64,000 nt of DNA, taken from positions 186,001 to 250,000 of the forward strand of contig NZ_JAMPKY010000007.1 in assembly GCF_039962255.1 (NCBI RefSeq), written 5' to 3'. Made by a program: the position numbers and the translations under genes. The notes under the pieces were generated by a model. That model saw only the letters and a list, made by a program, of their open reading frames with translations, was not told the origin of the DNA and made no database searches. The stretch comes from Leptolyngbya subtilissima AS-A7 (lineage in GTDB: Bacteria; Cyanobacteriota; Cyanobacteriia; Phormidesmidales; Phormidesmidaceae). Positions 1-11,900 of this stretch are shown here, piece by piece. Numbering within the stretch: the first letter of the stretch is position 1; each line of letters starts with the position of its first letter.

Positions 1-323
1 GCGACATCTGAGAGCCCAGACGCGCCGTCAAAGAGACCCATGACCCCTTCGACCAAAGCAAAGTCGGCCCCTTGGCAGCGGTGGGCAAAGCACTGCTGCA
101 CGTAGGTTTCTGAAGTCAAAATGGGGTCGAGGTTGTAGCAGGGTCGCCCAGTGGCCTGCTGGTGGAACATCGGGTCAATGTAGTCTGGCCCCACCTTAAA
201 CGACTGCACCCGGGGCGATTTTTGCGCTAGGGCCGCCAATAGCGCCAGGGTGACGGTGGTTTTACCTACACCGCTGCGCTCGCCTGCGATCACTAGGCCG
301 CCGGGGCTAGCCGCTGTACTCAA
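1..323 (-). CDS. cbiA: Cobyrinate a,c-diamide synthase, N-terminal part (gene runs off the window)
   Basis: Only the first 107 codons are present. The product is the ATP- and glutamine-dependent amidase that converts carboxylates a and c of cobyrinate to amides in corrin synthesis, a cytosolic enzyme. The sequence shows a nucleotide-binding GERSGVGKTT at residues 14-23, then FKVGPDYIDPMFH and EGVMGLFDG, all typical of the CobB/CbiA family; the glutaminase half lies outside the window. I chose the TTG at 323: it has an AGGG about six bases upstream, and a TAG closes that frame further upstream with no ATG between. The ATG at 337 is out of frame and stops after five codons. A second corrin gene, cobK, lies 21 kb away, so the pathway genes are scattered here. 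Confidence in the family is high; cobyrinate versus hydrogenobyrinate as substrate cannot be told. Confidence 0.88.
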   Translation of the reverse strand, partial: MSTAASPGGLVIAGERSGVGKTTVTLALLAALAQKSPRVQSFKVGPDYIDPMFHQQATGRPCYNLDPILTSETYVQQCFAHRCQGADFALVEGVMGLFDGASGLSDV

Positions 324-448
324 GACCCTGCCCTCATGGTGAGCTTCCTACGGTTAAATCTGTGCAAACCATCTTATCGAGGGACGGGTACCGACGGTGG
401 CGGTTGGGTAGTCTTGAAATATCTACGGTACGGGATAGGCCCAATGCG

Positions 449-1908
449 ATGACGACGCCTTCGCTACTGGAGCAGGCCAAGGATGGGGATGCGGCAGCGA
501 TCGCCGCCCTGCTCACCCACGCCCTCAAGCCCAGGGGCATTACCGTACGGGGCGATCGCCATAGCTACTGTTTGCAGCTGTGGTTTAGCGGCAGCCCCGC
601 CCCACCCCAATCGACAACGGTGGCCTACGTCCGCCGCACAATGGCAAAATTGCAGCCCTCCGTCATTGGTATTGTGCAACTCCACGGCACACAAACAGGC
701 GAAACTCAGCCTGTTTGGACTGAGGAAATTGCCCTGCTGTCGCTGTTCTCAAAAGCTCCCCTATCTGACGAGTCACAGGCCTGTGAGACGCTAACCTCTA
801 CAAATGGGGGCAGAGCTGCTACCCCGGCCCCCCCAGAGCCAGTAGCAGTAGTTCGCGCCTACAAGGAACTGGGGCTATCCCTGGGAGACCCGCTGCCTCA
901 GATAGAGGCTGTGTATTTTAAGCGCCGAGCGGAGCTGCTTTACCGGGGCGATCGCGCCGCCCTAGAGCCCCTCAAGTGGGCCTTCACCACCCTCAAGACT
1001 CATCTAGAGCAGAGTGTTGTCGCCGAGGTCGCCCCCACTAGCACCACTTTGCTAGAAGCAGATCTCCCTACAAATCCAGGACCGGGGCGGCGATCGCGAC
1101 CCCGACAGACCAAGCCCCAGCCTGACCCACCAGCAGACGATACCGATTTGCTGTCATTTCAGAATCGCTACAGTAACGGGCTGATCTTCCCCGGCCTGAT
1201 GCTGCTGGGAATGCTGATGAACGCCATGCCCATCGTCAATGCGCTGCTGTTCGGCATCAAAATTTGGATCCATGAGTTTGGCCACGCCACCGTGGCATGG
1301 CTGTCGGGGCGGCAGGCGCTACCCCTGCCCATCGGCTGGACGAGCTACAACCCCCAGCGATCGGTTTTGGTCTACCTTGCCATTCTGGTGCTGCTAGGTT
1401 TGCTTTTTTGGGCTGGACGACGCGAGGCCCAGCGCTGGCCAATGGTGCTGGCTGCGACGCTAGCTGTGGTGCAGTTTTATATGACCTGGCTGCTGCCTGC
1501 CGATCGCTTTGAGATGCTGATGGCCTTTGGCGGCGTGGGGGGCGAAATTTATCTGTCCGCCCTGCTGATGGTGGGATTCTACTTCCCCCTGCCCAACTAC
1601 TTTCGGTGGGATTTTTATCGCTTTCCGGTAGTGCTGGGGGCGGCCTTTTGCTTTTGGGGTCAGGTGTGGCTGTGGCAGCAAGTGCCCAAGGGCAAAGCCT
1701 CAATTCCCTTTGGCAGCCTGTGGGGCGAAGCCGAGCACGGCGACATGAACCAGCTGATCGACATTCATGGCTGGATGCCGGGTGACATCATTGGCACCTA
1801 TAGCACCCTAACCCACCTCTGCCTGCTGGGAATCATCGGGGTCTACGGGTACAAGCTATTTCGGCAGCACCGTGAGATTTTTATTGCTCTTGGGCGGCAG
1901 TGGTTACC

Positions 1909-1912
<4 letters not shown>
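449..1912 (+). CDS. Membrane protein with HEFGH metalloprotease-like motif and J-like N-terminal region
   Basis: Predicted 487 residues. Residues 1-85 (AIAALLTHALKPRGITV region) match a segment I recognise at the start of many uncharacterised cyanobacterial proteins. Residues about 130-195 (VRAYKELGLSLGDPLPQIEAVYFKRR) look like a short DnaJ-like helical module. From about residue 235 the protein is hydrophobic with about six membrane segments, and a membrane-embedded HEFGH sits at 275-279, the zinc motif of M50-type and other metallopeptidases. Possible third ligands are E near 365 (GGVGGE) or H430/D432 (EHGDMNQ). Protease activity is inference; the family may be unrelated to true site-2 proteases. 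An in-frame GTG at 362 would add 29 residues, but the ATG at 449 gives the expected N terminus. The stop overlaps the cysS stop by 4 bp on the opposite strand. Confidence 0.8.
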
Positions 1913-3384
<1,472 letters not shown>

Positions 3385-3546
3385 GGCAGGGCGAGGCAAC
3401 GGCGCAGAATGCCCAGTATATAAGTTTATAAAAGGCGCTAACAGAACGATTCAACACTGAAACTGCCCTGGGTGCAACGCAGCACTCAGGTGTTGCAGAT
3501 CGCTAGACTAGCTCATCACAGAGCTTAGATTCAAAATTGCTCGCTC

Positions 3547-4464
3547 TCACCGCAGCACCTCCACCAGGGTTTTGACGACGGTGCTGCTCTTCCAGTAGCC
3601 GCTGTGGGCATCGCCACCCCACAGCAGAGGCAGCCGTCCCCAGGTAATGGGCAAGCCGCGGTGCTCGGTAATCACATCTCGCAAATGCACATAGAGCTGA
3701 GCGTTGCCCATCAGCCGAGGCATGAGTCCCTGTAGGGGATAGGCAATCGGGTCACCGGGGTGCAGGTAGTTGTACCAAGGCAGCGCTTTCTTGCCTCGCT
3801 GGTGGTATAGGGTTTGCAGCATTGCTCGCAAATCCTTCGTCAAGTCATGGGTGCTATCGCCGGTCACCGACAGCAGGCTAAACAGTGCGATCGGCGACCC
3901 TAGGGTGTGCACGCTGGAAATATGTATTCCTCGCCCCGGCTCTTGGCCCAGACCAAACAGGGTATTGCGCAGCTGGGTTACCGTTTGCCGAGTTTGGCGG
4001 GTGCTGGCGTCTTTGTCCAAACTGGGGTCATCCCAGCGGGTGGCAAACAGCAGGTCGAAGAGAATGACGCTGCCCAGGCTGTGGGTGACAATGTGGAGGC
4101 GATCGCCCGGCTGCGCCCCTTGCAGAACCGGCAAAGCGATTTGCTGAAACCGCTGCACCACCTGAGCCCCCACGTGGCGGCTGAGGTATAGGGCCGCATC
4201 GCCCGCAAACTCAACCACCTCTCTGATGCGAAAGTCGGTCAGCCATAGGTTGCGCCACTGGGGAGAGGCTTCAAGCCCCTGGCGTAGGCTGGCCTGGGGC
4301 TGCACGTTCAAGTCGCCCCAGAATACGACGATGGGTTTAATCGTGCGTCCGTTACTACCGATGCTTCGCTGCACGTTCTGGAGCAGTTCCTGAACGGTGC
4401 GGTTAAACGCCTCAGGCTGACGCTGCTTGACGCCGTGAACAAATAAAACGTAGTCGGTGGCCAT
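3547..4464 (-). CDS. Alpha/beta-hydrolase fold protein, lipase-like
   Basis: A 305-residue protein beginning MATDYVLFVHGVKQR, where FVHG is the typical oxyanion region of alpha/beta hydrolases. The nucleophile elbow is THSLGS with Ser129. A following strand-loop with HTLGSPIALFSL resembles lipases, and a late HPGDPIAYPL could carry the acid residue. No signal peptide is visible, so a cytosolic location is expected. The substrate is unknown; esterase or lipase is inference. An upstream GTG/ATG extension to 4527 is possible, but the ATG at 4464 has GGAG about ten bases upstream and starts directly at the first core strand. The gene is divergent from the lumenal pentapeptide gene, with about 210 bp between start codons. 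Confidence 0.85.
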   Translation of the reverse strand: MATDYVLFVHGVKQRQPEAFNRTVQELLQNVQRSIGSNGRTIKPIVVFWGDLNVQPQASLRQGLEASPQWRNLWLTDFRIREVVEFAGDAALYLSRHVGAQVVQRFQQIALPVLQGAQPGDRLHIVTHSLGSVILFDLLFATRWDDPSLDKDASTRQTRQTVTQLRNTLFGLGQEPGRGIHISSVHTLGSPIALFSLLSVTGDSTHDLTKDLRAMLQTLYHQRGKKALPWYNYLHPGDPIAYPLQGLMPRLMGNAQLYVHLRDVITEHRGLPITWGRLPLLWGGDAHSGYWKSSTVVKTLVEVLR

Positions 4465-4673
4465 AGCAGTGTTCTCCAGGGGCAATGGGTAATACAGCTT
4501 ACCTGCGCACCACCAGGTCGCAAGCATCGCTCTATAGCTACAGGAGTAGCGGCAACATTTCAGAAGATTGACGCTGGCAGAATGCAGGATACCTGTAGGC
4601 TGGGGGATTGGTTTGGCCTAAGTCAACCTGTAAGCTCAAATATATAGGATTTGATTTGAATACGTTGGGAGCC

Positions 4674-5165
4674 ATGGTTAGTCGATCCAGCCTGTGTCGG
4701 ATAGTTGTAGCCACGCTGATGGTGCTAACCCTTTGTCTCAGCTGGGTGGGCCCGGCCCAAGCCACCAGCTACGATCGCCAAAACCTGAGAAAGACCGACT
4801 GGTCTAACCAAGACCTGCGCGACAACAACTACACCCGCGCCGACATGGCCGACGCCGACATGAGCCACGCCAACCTGCGCGGGGTTCGCCTGTTTGACAC
4901 CACCTTGGCCCGCGCCAACATGGAAGGAGCCGATATGACCGGAGCCACCCTAGATGGGGCCCGTTTCTTTCAGGCGAACCTCACCAACGTCATTCTGGAA
5001 GGGGCCTACGCCTTTGGCACCGACTTTCGCGAAGCCATTATTGATGGAGCCGACTTTACCGATGTGCTCCTCGACCCCAAGGTCAACAAAATGCTATGCG
5101 ATGTGGCCAAGGGCACTAATCCAGTCACGAAACGCAACACCCGCGATACTCTCTACTGCTCATAG
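4674..5165 (+). CDS. Thylakoid-lumen type pentapeptide-repeat protein
   Basis: A 163-residue protein with a signal peptide (hydrophobic core LMVLTLCLSWVGPAQA, likely cleaved after AQA) and then a right-handed pentapeptide helix of A(D/N)LXX repeats: ADMADADMSHANLRG, ANMEGADMTGATLDGARF, ANLTNVILEGAYAFG and AIIDGADFTDVLL. The C-terminal tail DPKVNKMLCDVAKG...TRDTLYCS carries two cysteines that could form a disulfide. It closely resembles the plant and cyanobacterial lumenal pentapeptide proteins of the TL15/TL17 type. The biochemical role is unknown. The ATG at 4674 is preceded by GGGAG and starts a normal signal peptide; an earlier ATG-like start at 4608 would bury the signal inside the protein. 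The downstream gene is convergent. Confidence 0.88.
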   Translation: MVSRSSLCRIVVATLMVLTLCLSWVGPAQATSYDRQNLRKTDWSNQDLRDNNYTRADMADADMSHANLRGVRLFDTTLARANMEGADMTGATLDGARFFQANLTNVILEGAYAFGTDFREAIIDGADFTDVLLDPKVNKMLCDVAKGTNPVTKRNTRDTLYCS

Positions 5166-5312
5166 GTTTAGATCAGTTCCCGCTGGGAGTGATCCTGTAA
5201 TTGCGATCGCCCACAGCTAAAACTGGGACGGCAAGCTGGCCTATAGCGATCGCCTGACTACTGATGAAAATGTCCTGACCTTTGTGGCAACGGCTATGAG
5301 GTAACCAATCAG

Positions 5313-5344
5313 AAAAAACCCCTACGCTGAACTCAGCGCAGGGG
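5313..5344 (-). terminator. Rho-independent terminator of the alkaline phosphatase gene
   Basis: Read on the minus strand, CCCCTGCGCTG pairs with CAGCGTAGGGG across a four-base loop (one G-T wobble) and is followed by six T residues. It lies 33 bp past the stop codon of the phosphatase gene at 5378. Confidence 0.88.
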
Positions 5345-5377
5345 CTAAAGGCACGAACTTCAGGCGGTCAAGCTCCC

Positions 5378-8300
5378 CTACGCCGCAACGGGCTCAGCCG
5401 AGTTGATCGTAATGACCAAGTCGTTAAAGTCATTGTCAGAAAGGTCTTCGAAGCCCCAAACGTTGCCGTTGCGTTGAATGCGAGACTCACCGATGGTAGC
5501 CAGGTTATTGATATCACCATCCACCAGCAGCACAGGGGCATAGTAGGTGCCACCGGGCAGGGTCAGTTTGACACTGTCAGTCACCAGGTTGTCGACAAAC
5601 AGCTCGGCATCGAGCAGGTTGGCGGCAACAGCTGTCTCATAACCAGCATCTCCGGCCACAAGGCCATCTACGCGCCCCTGGGCATCGGTTTCGTAGAACC
5701 GCAGCACGTTATCGAAGGTTGCTTCACGGGTCACAGTAATATCAACAACGACATCACCGTCGATACCAGTCAGATCAACCAGTTCAGCCACAGGTGGCTC
5801 AAACGCCTCATCCCCAAACAACGTGCGATACATCATCTCGTAAATGAAGGTGTTGTCTAGGGTAGAAGGCAGCAGGTCGGCATTGAGACCATAAGCTTTA
5901 GACACAATGCTGCCGGGAAAGTCGGGGGTGCCCACCCAGGCCACACCGAAGTTGCCCATTGGGCCATCGATGCTGTCGGTAGCCGCAAAGGAATCCCAGG
6001 GGAACTCCACACTGCCGGTGCTGCCGGTAGCGCCATCCAGAAAGACAGGAGTACCTGCTTCGGTGGTGGGGTTGGCGTAGATAAACGGAACCTCAGCTTC
6101 CTCTGCACCCAGAGCCGGTCCTGAGACAGGGTTACCTGAGGGGCGGGTGTAGGGGGCAAACTGGAACACCTGTAGACCGCCCGCATCGCTGTCGGCAGCG
6201 GTGACGACTAGGGTATTGGGGTCAACGTTATCGACGTAGTCCATGGCGACGCCAATGGCGGCATCGGCTCGGCGCACGGCTTCGATCGTGCCTGCCGCAT
6301 TGTTGCTGTTGGCAAAGTTGTCGGTGCCCTCTTCTTCCAACACCACAAAAAAGCCATCGGGATCGTTGGAGACCAGTTTGAGGGTGGCGTCCAGCATTTC
6401 GGCAACAGTGGGAGCGGTCGCTACGTAGAGGGGTAGGGGAGAGTCTGTATTCAGCCCTAGGTCCTCTTCGGTGGTAGCGTCAAAGGTGGCATCGGCAGCA
6501 AAGACACCCAGCAGCTTTTCGGGAGGGTTGTTGCCATTGACCACCGCGTTCATCTGCTCCTCGGTGTAGACCACGGTGTAGCCCAGGGATTCTGCCAGTT
6601 CAATCAGATTTGTCTCAGGGCGGCGCTCGGGCCGGGTTTCAGCCGCATCAATTTCGGCGGTGACGTGGAAGCCGGTGGTGCCGACGGGCAGCATGTATAG
6701 CTCACCACCGCCCAGAATGACGTTGGTGCCAGAGCGAATGGTCTGCTCGATGATTTCGGCGTACTTGTCGCGGGCGCGGATGTCGTCACCGTCACGGTTG
6801 GTGGTGGCGGCGGTAAAGGCAGCGGTGCCCGGCTCGGCCATTTGACCCGATTGAATCAGCGCGGTGGCTTTGCCCGCCTCGATCGCCTCTTCCAGAATGG
6901 TTTTGCCCACGTTGCCCGAGGCCGGCACCACAACGGAGTTGTCTTCTTCCAAACCAAAGGACTCGTTGAAGACCTTGACCCCATTAGCGTGGGTGACGGC
7001 CCCGGCGTTGGAGGTACCGGTGAGCTGGTTTTCCATGTGGCCTAGGTAGACCCCAGCGTTGGACATTTTGTCCCAGTTGAGGCGACCATCGGGGCCGAGG
7101 TCGACGTTGCGCAGCGCCATATAGTGGGAGGGGCTGGTGCCGTCGGGGTGGATGAAGATGACGTTGCCAGTCTCGGCGGTAGGGGCGGGTGCCACCTTAG
7201 TTTGGTCAGGAATGCGCGGCTCAAGCTCGACATCGAACAGAGTTTCGTACATCAACTCGTAGATGCCGGTGTTGTCGACGGTGACGGGTAGCTTGTCGGC
7301 GTTGAGCCCCTCGGCCTTAGAGACAATCGAGCCAGCAAAGTCAGGGGTACCAGCCCAACCTACAGCGAAGGGGAATTCATCGCCGTTAGCATCCGGGGCA
7401 GCCACAAAGGGCAAGGTGCCCACGCCGCCCACGCCATCCAAAGGCACCGGACGGTCTTCGAGGGTGGGGTTGTTGTTGACGGTGCCCACGGGCTCAGCGG
7501 GGTCTACGTCAGTAACCTGTAAGCCACCGGCATCGCTGTCGGCAGCGGTAATGATCAGAGTATTTTCGTAGCGGCCGAGAAAGTCTTGGGCAACGCCGAT
7601 CGCCGCATCGGCCCGCCGCACTCCCTCAATGGTGCCAGCGGCGTTGTTGTTGTTGCCAAAGTTGTCAGAGCCCTCTTCTTCGACGATCGCGATCGAGCCA
7701 TTCTCAAAGTTGGGATGGGCCTCCATCAGCTGTTGGGTGACCTCCAGCATTTCGGCCAGGGTGGGCGCCGTCTCTAGGTAGAGGGGCAAACCACCCTCAG
7801 CCAGCACTTCTTCGGGGCGATCGTTGAAGGTGTGAACGGGCGCGAACACCCCCAGCACCTTTTGGGGCGTTGCCGACTGCTCCAGCAGGGCATAGAGCTC
7901 ATCGCGGGTATAAACCACGGTGTAGCCCAGGGACTCAGCTAGCTCAATCAGGTTTTCAGAGGGGCGACGGACGGAGTCGCTGGCGATCGCGTCGTATTCC
8001 GCAGCGGTGCCGTGAAAGCCGTCAGTGCCCACCGGCAGCAGCGTGACTTCGCCCCCGGCCAAGATAAAGTCCACTCCAGACTCAATCACCTGCTTGGCGA
8101 TTTCAGCGGTTTGACTCCGAGGCACAACCGTTCTACCATCGACTTCAACATTGCCGGTCTCAGCTACAAAGGCCGCCGTACCCGGTTCGAAGATCGCCCC
8201 AGACTGCACCAGCGCGGTGACCTTGCCTGCGTCGATCGCCTCCTCAACGATGGTTTTGCCCGTGTTGCCCGAGAGCGGCGTAATCTCCGAGCCATTTTGC

Positions 8301-8530
8301 TCTAGACCAAAGGATTCGGCATACACCTTAGCCCCAGTAGCGTGGGTGACAGCACCCGCATTGGAGGTGCCGCCCAGCTGGTCTTCCATATGCCCTAGGT
8401 AGACCCCGGCATAGTCCAGGTTGTCCCAATTAAGGCGACCATCGGGGCCTAGATCGGCAAATCGCGCCGCGGCGTAGTGAGATGGGCTAGCTCCATCAGG
8501 GTGAATGAAGATAACGTGGTTGTTGGCCAT
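5378..8530 (-). CDS. Secreted alkaline phosphatase with two tandem catalytic domains and a DUF4114 tail
   Basis: 1050 residues. Domain 1 (about 1-425) and domain 2 (about 455-885) are clear duplicates of the alkaline phosphatase fold: each has an IHPDG(A/T)SPSHY metal aspartate, a GTSNAGAVTHA(T/N)G segment carrying the serine nucleophile, PGTAAF, and LGGGE or LAGGE. The usual metal histidines are missing in both copies: the E.coli D-x3-H region reads GSDNFGNNNNA or GTDNFANSNNA, and TADH reads AADSD. Residues 900-1045 are a DUF4114 domain (RNGNVWGFEDLSDNDFNDL). There is no N-terminal signal peptide, so export is presumably by a type I-like route through the C terminus (inference). The ATG at 8530 follows AAGGA. 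A strong terminator ends the gene. It probably releases phosphate from organic monoesters outside the cell and is induced by phosphate limitation. Confidence 0.88.
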   Translation of the reverse strand: MANNHVIFIHPDGASPSHYAAARFADLGPDGRLNWDNLDYAGVYLGHMEDQLGGTSNAGAVTHATGAKVYAESFGLEQNGSEITPLSGNTGKTIVEEAIDAGKVTALVQSGAIFEPGTAAFVAETGNVEVDGRTVVPRSQTAEIAKQVIESGVDFILAGGEVTLLPVGTDGFHGTAAEYDAIASDSVRRPSENLIELAESLGYTVVYTRDELYALLEQSATPQKVLGVFAPVHTFNDRPEEVLAEGGLPLYLETAPTLAEMLEVTQQLMEAHPNFENGSIAIVEEEGSDNFGNNNNAAGTIEGVRRADAAIGVAQDFLGRYENTLIITAADSDAGGLQVTDVDPAEPVGTVNNNPTLEDRPVPLDGVGGVGTLPFVAAPDANGDEFPFAVGWAGTPDFAGSIVSKAEGLNADKLPVTVDNTGIYELMYETLFDVELEPRIPDQTKVAPAPTAETGNVIFIHPDGTSPSHYMALRNVDLGPDGRLNWDKMSNAGVYLGHMENQLTGTSNAGAVTHANGVKVFNESFGLEEDNSVVVPASGNVGKTILEEAIEAGKATALIQSGQMAEPGTAAFTAATTNRDGDDIRARDKYAEIIEQTIRSGTNVILGGGELYMLPVGTTGFHVTAEIDAAETRPERRPETNLIELAESLGYTVVYTEEQMNAVVNGNNPPEKLLGVFAADATFDATTEEDLGLNTDSPLPLYVATAPTVAEMLDATLKLVSNDPDGFFVVLEEEGTDNFANSNNAAGTIEAVRRADAAIGVAMDYVDNVDPNTLVVTAADSDAGGLQVFQFAPYTRPSGNPVSGPALGAEEAEVPFIYANPTTEAGTPVFLDGATGSTGSVEFPWDSFAATDSIDGPMGNFGVAWVGTPDFPGSIVSKAYGLNADLLPSTLDNTFIYEMMYRTLFGDEAFEPPVAELVDLTGIDGDVVVDITVTREATFDNVLRFYETDAQGRVDGLVAGDAGYETAVAANLLDAELFVDNLVTDSVKLTLPGGTYYAPVLLVDGDINNLATIGESRIQRNGNVWGFEDLSDNDFNDLVITINSAEPVAA

Positions 8531-8971
8531 TGGTATGCTTCCTTACAGATTGTGTCTCTAGAACCGGGCAAGCTCTACGCAGCAACCTTTCGTCTCGCCT
8601 GGCCCATCCCAAGCGCTGCAAACCTGGCAAAGCGCACTAAAGCAGGCCACACCGGTTGCGACCGTGCGACGTCTCATTGCCTGAGACTGATACCTCAGGG
8701 TTGAGACAAAGGTTAGAGTGGGGCAACTCCCCAATCGCGTTAGAGGGGCTTAAGACTGAGCGTCGAGATCCGGTTACTGCTTGACCGCCGCTTGATAATC
8801 TCTCACAGCAACTTTAAAGAGAAGCTGACATCGGGTTAACGGATGCCCCGTAATTGGTTTAATCATTTCGAAAAGTTCTTAACCGCAAGTTCCATCCCAC
8901 CCCACCAACCTGTTCAGATAGTCCTTTCAGGTCAATGGAGTGAGATGGGAACTGGCTTAGCTTCAAGCCAT
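8531..8971. other. Intergenic region between the two phosphatase genes
   Basis: 441 bp without a gene. It holds the candidate Pho-type promoter of the alkaline phosphatase gene (8813-8886), a leader of about 280 bases before the ATG, and near 8952-8969 a short TGGCTT...AAGCCA hairpin just past the stop of the phytase-like gene that may weakly terminate it. No open frame here has coding character. Confidence 0.6.
8813..8886 (-). promoter_or_regulatory. Candidate Pho-box promoter of the alkaline phosphatase gene
   Basis: On the minus strand GTTAACCC (8833-8840) is followed after exactly 14 bases by TTTAAA (8813-8818), a plausible -10. Further upstream are ATTAAACC and GGTTAAG elements roughly 22 bp apart. 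The GTTAACCC-N14-TTTAA(A/T) layout is shared with the promoter of the neighbouring phytase-like gene. Cyanobacterial SphR/PhoB boxes are direct repeats of (C/T)TTAA(C/T)C(T/A) at 11-bp phase, so this match is partial. Confidence 0.5.
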
Positions 8972-11900
8972 TTAAGCAACGGCCTCAGCCGAGTTGACGG
9001 TGACGATTAGGTCGTTGAAGTCGAAGTCGGTGAGATCTTCGAAGCTCCAAACGTTCCCGTTGCGCTCAATGCGAGACTGCCCCAGAGCCGCATCGTCGAT
9101 CGTGACCAGGTTCTCAGGGTTGCCCTGAATCAACAGCGCTGGCGCGTAGTAAGTGCCACCCACCAGCAGAATGGATTGATCGACAACGCTGAGATTGTCG
9201 AGGGTTAAGCCGTCTGCATCGAGCAGGTTAGCCGCAACCGCTGCTTCATAACCGGCTTCACCGGGTAGAAGCCCATCCACAGCGCCCCGAGCATCGGTCT
9301 CATAAAATTTCAAGATGTTGTCGTAGGTCGCTTCGCGGCTCAGGGTAACATTCACGGCCACATCGCCATCAAACCCGGTTAGGTCAACTAGCTCCGTGAC
9401 AGCGTCTCCAGCCAATCCAGCGACACCCAAACGAGGGTCGAGGTTTAAAGGCTGATCGAGCTGAAGTTCGATAATTTCGTTGTTGTCAATTCCCGGTGGA
9501 CGGCCCACCGAGAAGGGGTAGTTGTTGTCGTTGGCCACCAGGATGGTGTCGGCATCGAGCACCAAGACATCCTCAATCGTTTGGAAGGGGAAGTCAAAGG
9601 TGGTGCTGCCGTCGCCATTGAGATCGTTGGGGTCGCTCACGTTCAGCAGATCAACCAGCTCTTCTTTTTTGACAAAGCCTTCGTTGTCGAGCTGAGACAG
9701 GTCAACTTTGAAGATCTTCTTGAACTCGGCGGCCTCGCCCTGGTTGTTATCGCGCTCAATTACGAGAAACTCGTTGGCGTTGATGGGGGTGAAGTCGCCG
9801 ATCGCATGGCTAGTTGACTCCAGCTGATACAGACCTACCACTCCCTCAAAGGAACTGTTGGCCACGTCGAATTCGTAGATGCGCAGGGAGCCAGGGGGGT
9901 CACCGACGACAGTGCCCTCCAGCATCGGGTATAGGGTGGTGCGATCGGGGCTAAAGGCCATGCCCTCAAAGCCTTGGGAACGGTTGAGGTTTGCCACTGC
10001 CGGCTCTTCAATGAAAGTGCTGCGGGCGGTAAAGCCGGTGCCAGGGAAATCGGTGAAGAAGCCGTCTACCCCTAGCTCGATGAACTGCTCATATTCATTG
10101 AGGGGGTCGCCCTCGTAGCTGTCAGGCAGGAAGAAGCTCTCATTCCGCAGGGTATAGAGGTGAACCAGTAACCCAGCGTCATGGGCGTCTTGAATCAGGG
10201 TGGTAGGGATGCCAGTGACGCGATCGCCATCGCTAATCGCTCCATCGCCATTCAGGTCATCAGGCTGGCCGTTACTATCAGCATCCACCGTACTCAGCGG
10301 CACAATGCGCTGTTTGTTGGGGCCAATGCCAGCGGCATACCCAGCAATTTCTGCCAGGCCAGCGGGGGTAGACAGGTCAGTGTAGGTGCGAGCGTCGCCA
10401 GCAACCACAAAGTCGTAGGGCTGCCCCGAACCGCCAAACAGCTGCACTAGGGGAATGTCGATCGCCGCAGCGGGCATGATCGTGTCGTTCAGCGCCTTCA
10501 GGTTTGCCACCTCAAAGGACTGGATGTAAACCCGGCTGGGGTCGGTGAAGCCTTCTGCCACTAGGGTTTCCACCAGGATTTCGCTGGTGTTGAAGCCCTG
10601 CTGCTCAAAGAAGGTGGGGTGCTTGGTTTCGGGATAGATGCCGATTTTGCGTCCGGTTTCCGCCTCGACCTCTTGCACTAGGTCGATCACCTCCGCCAGG
10701 GTGGGCACCTTCAGGCCATCGTTGTTAAATTCGGTACCCCGAATCGCCGGAATCCGCTCAATGGCGTTGAGCTGCTTGACCTCCGCCAAAGTAAAGTCTT
10801 CGGCAAACCAGCCGCCCCGCAGAACGCCGTCCAGGTTTTTCACCGTCAGGCGATCGGCAAACTCAGCCCGCAGGTAAACATCGGTGCTGGTGTCGGTGGT
10901 GTTGAGCACGGGGTTACCGCTGGCGTCCAGCTGAATGGTGCCGTCAGGATTCAGCGCCACCACCCCTAGCATGGGTTCGTGACGAGCGATCAGCACACCG
11001 TCTTTGGTAACTACCAAGTCAGGCTCGATAAAGTCTGCCCCCTGGGCGATCGCCAGCTTGTAAGCCTCTAGGGTATGCTCAGGCCGCTCACCCGATGCCC
11101 CCCGGTGCCCAATCACAATGGGAGCACCGCCAGTTAGCGTATCGAACTCTGTAGTGGCCAGCACTTCAGGGTTTTGGGGCGAGCGAACAAAGTCACTGGT
11201 GATTTGATCACGCACCAGATCCCCCGTGCCGGGGAAGTCGGTAAAGTAGCCATCCACACCCAGGTTGATGAACTGCTCATATTCCTTGTTGGGGTTGCCC
11301 TGATAGTCGGCCGCCAAAAATCGCCCCTCGTTGCGGAAGGTGTAAGCATGGACAAACAGCCCCGCATCATGGGCATCAGGAATCAGCGTGGATGGGGCAG
11401 TGGTTATTTTGTCCGCATCGTTGACGGCGCCATCGCCGTTCACATCGTCCGCTGCACCGTCGCCATTGGCATCAACCCCTTCGACCGACACAATCATTCG
11501 CTTCCAGGGGCCGATGCCGTCGGCATAAGTGGCAATTTCGGCTAGCCCTTCAGCGGTTTGCAAATCGCCGTAGGTGCGGCTGTCGCCGTTAACCGCAAAG
11601 TCGTAGGGACGAGCATTGACATCCTCGTAAATGAGTGACCCATCTAGGGCCACGTCGTAGGCATCTAGCAACTGCACCAGAGGAATATCGGTCTTATTGT
11701 TGAGCTCCTTGAGGTTGGAGACCTCAAAGGATTGGATAAAGACGCGGCTGGGGTCGGTAAAGCCCGTTGACTCTAGGGTCGCCAGCAGGGGCTCTTCTAG
11801 AGACAGACCCAGGTCGTCGTGGTAGGTGGGGTGCTTAGTTTCAGGATAGATGCCGATCTTTTTACCGGTATCCGCCTCAACCTGCTTGACCAGGTTAATC

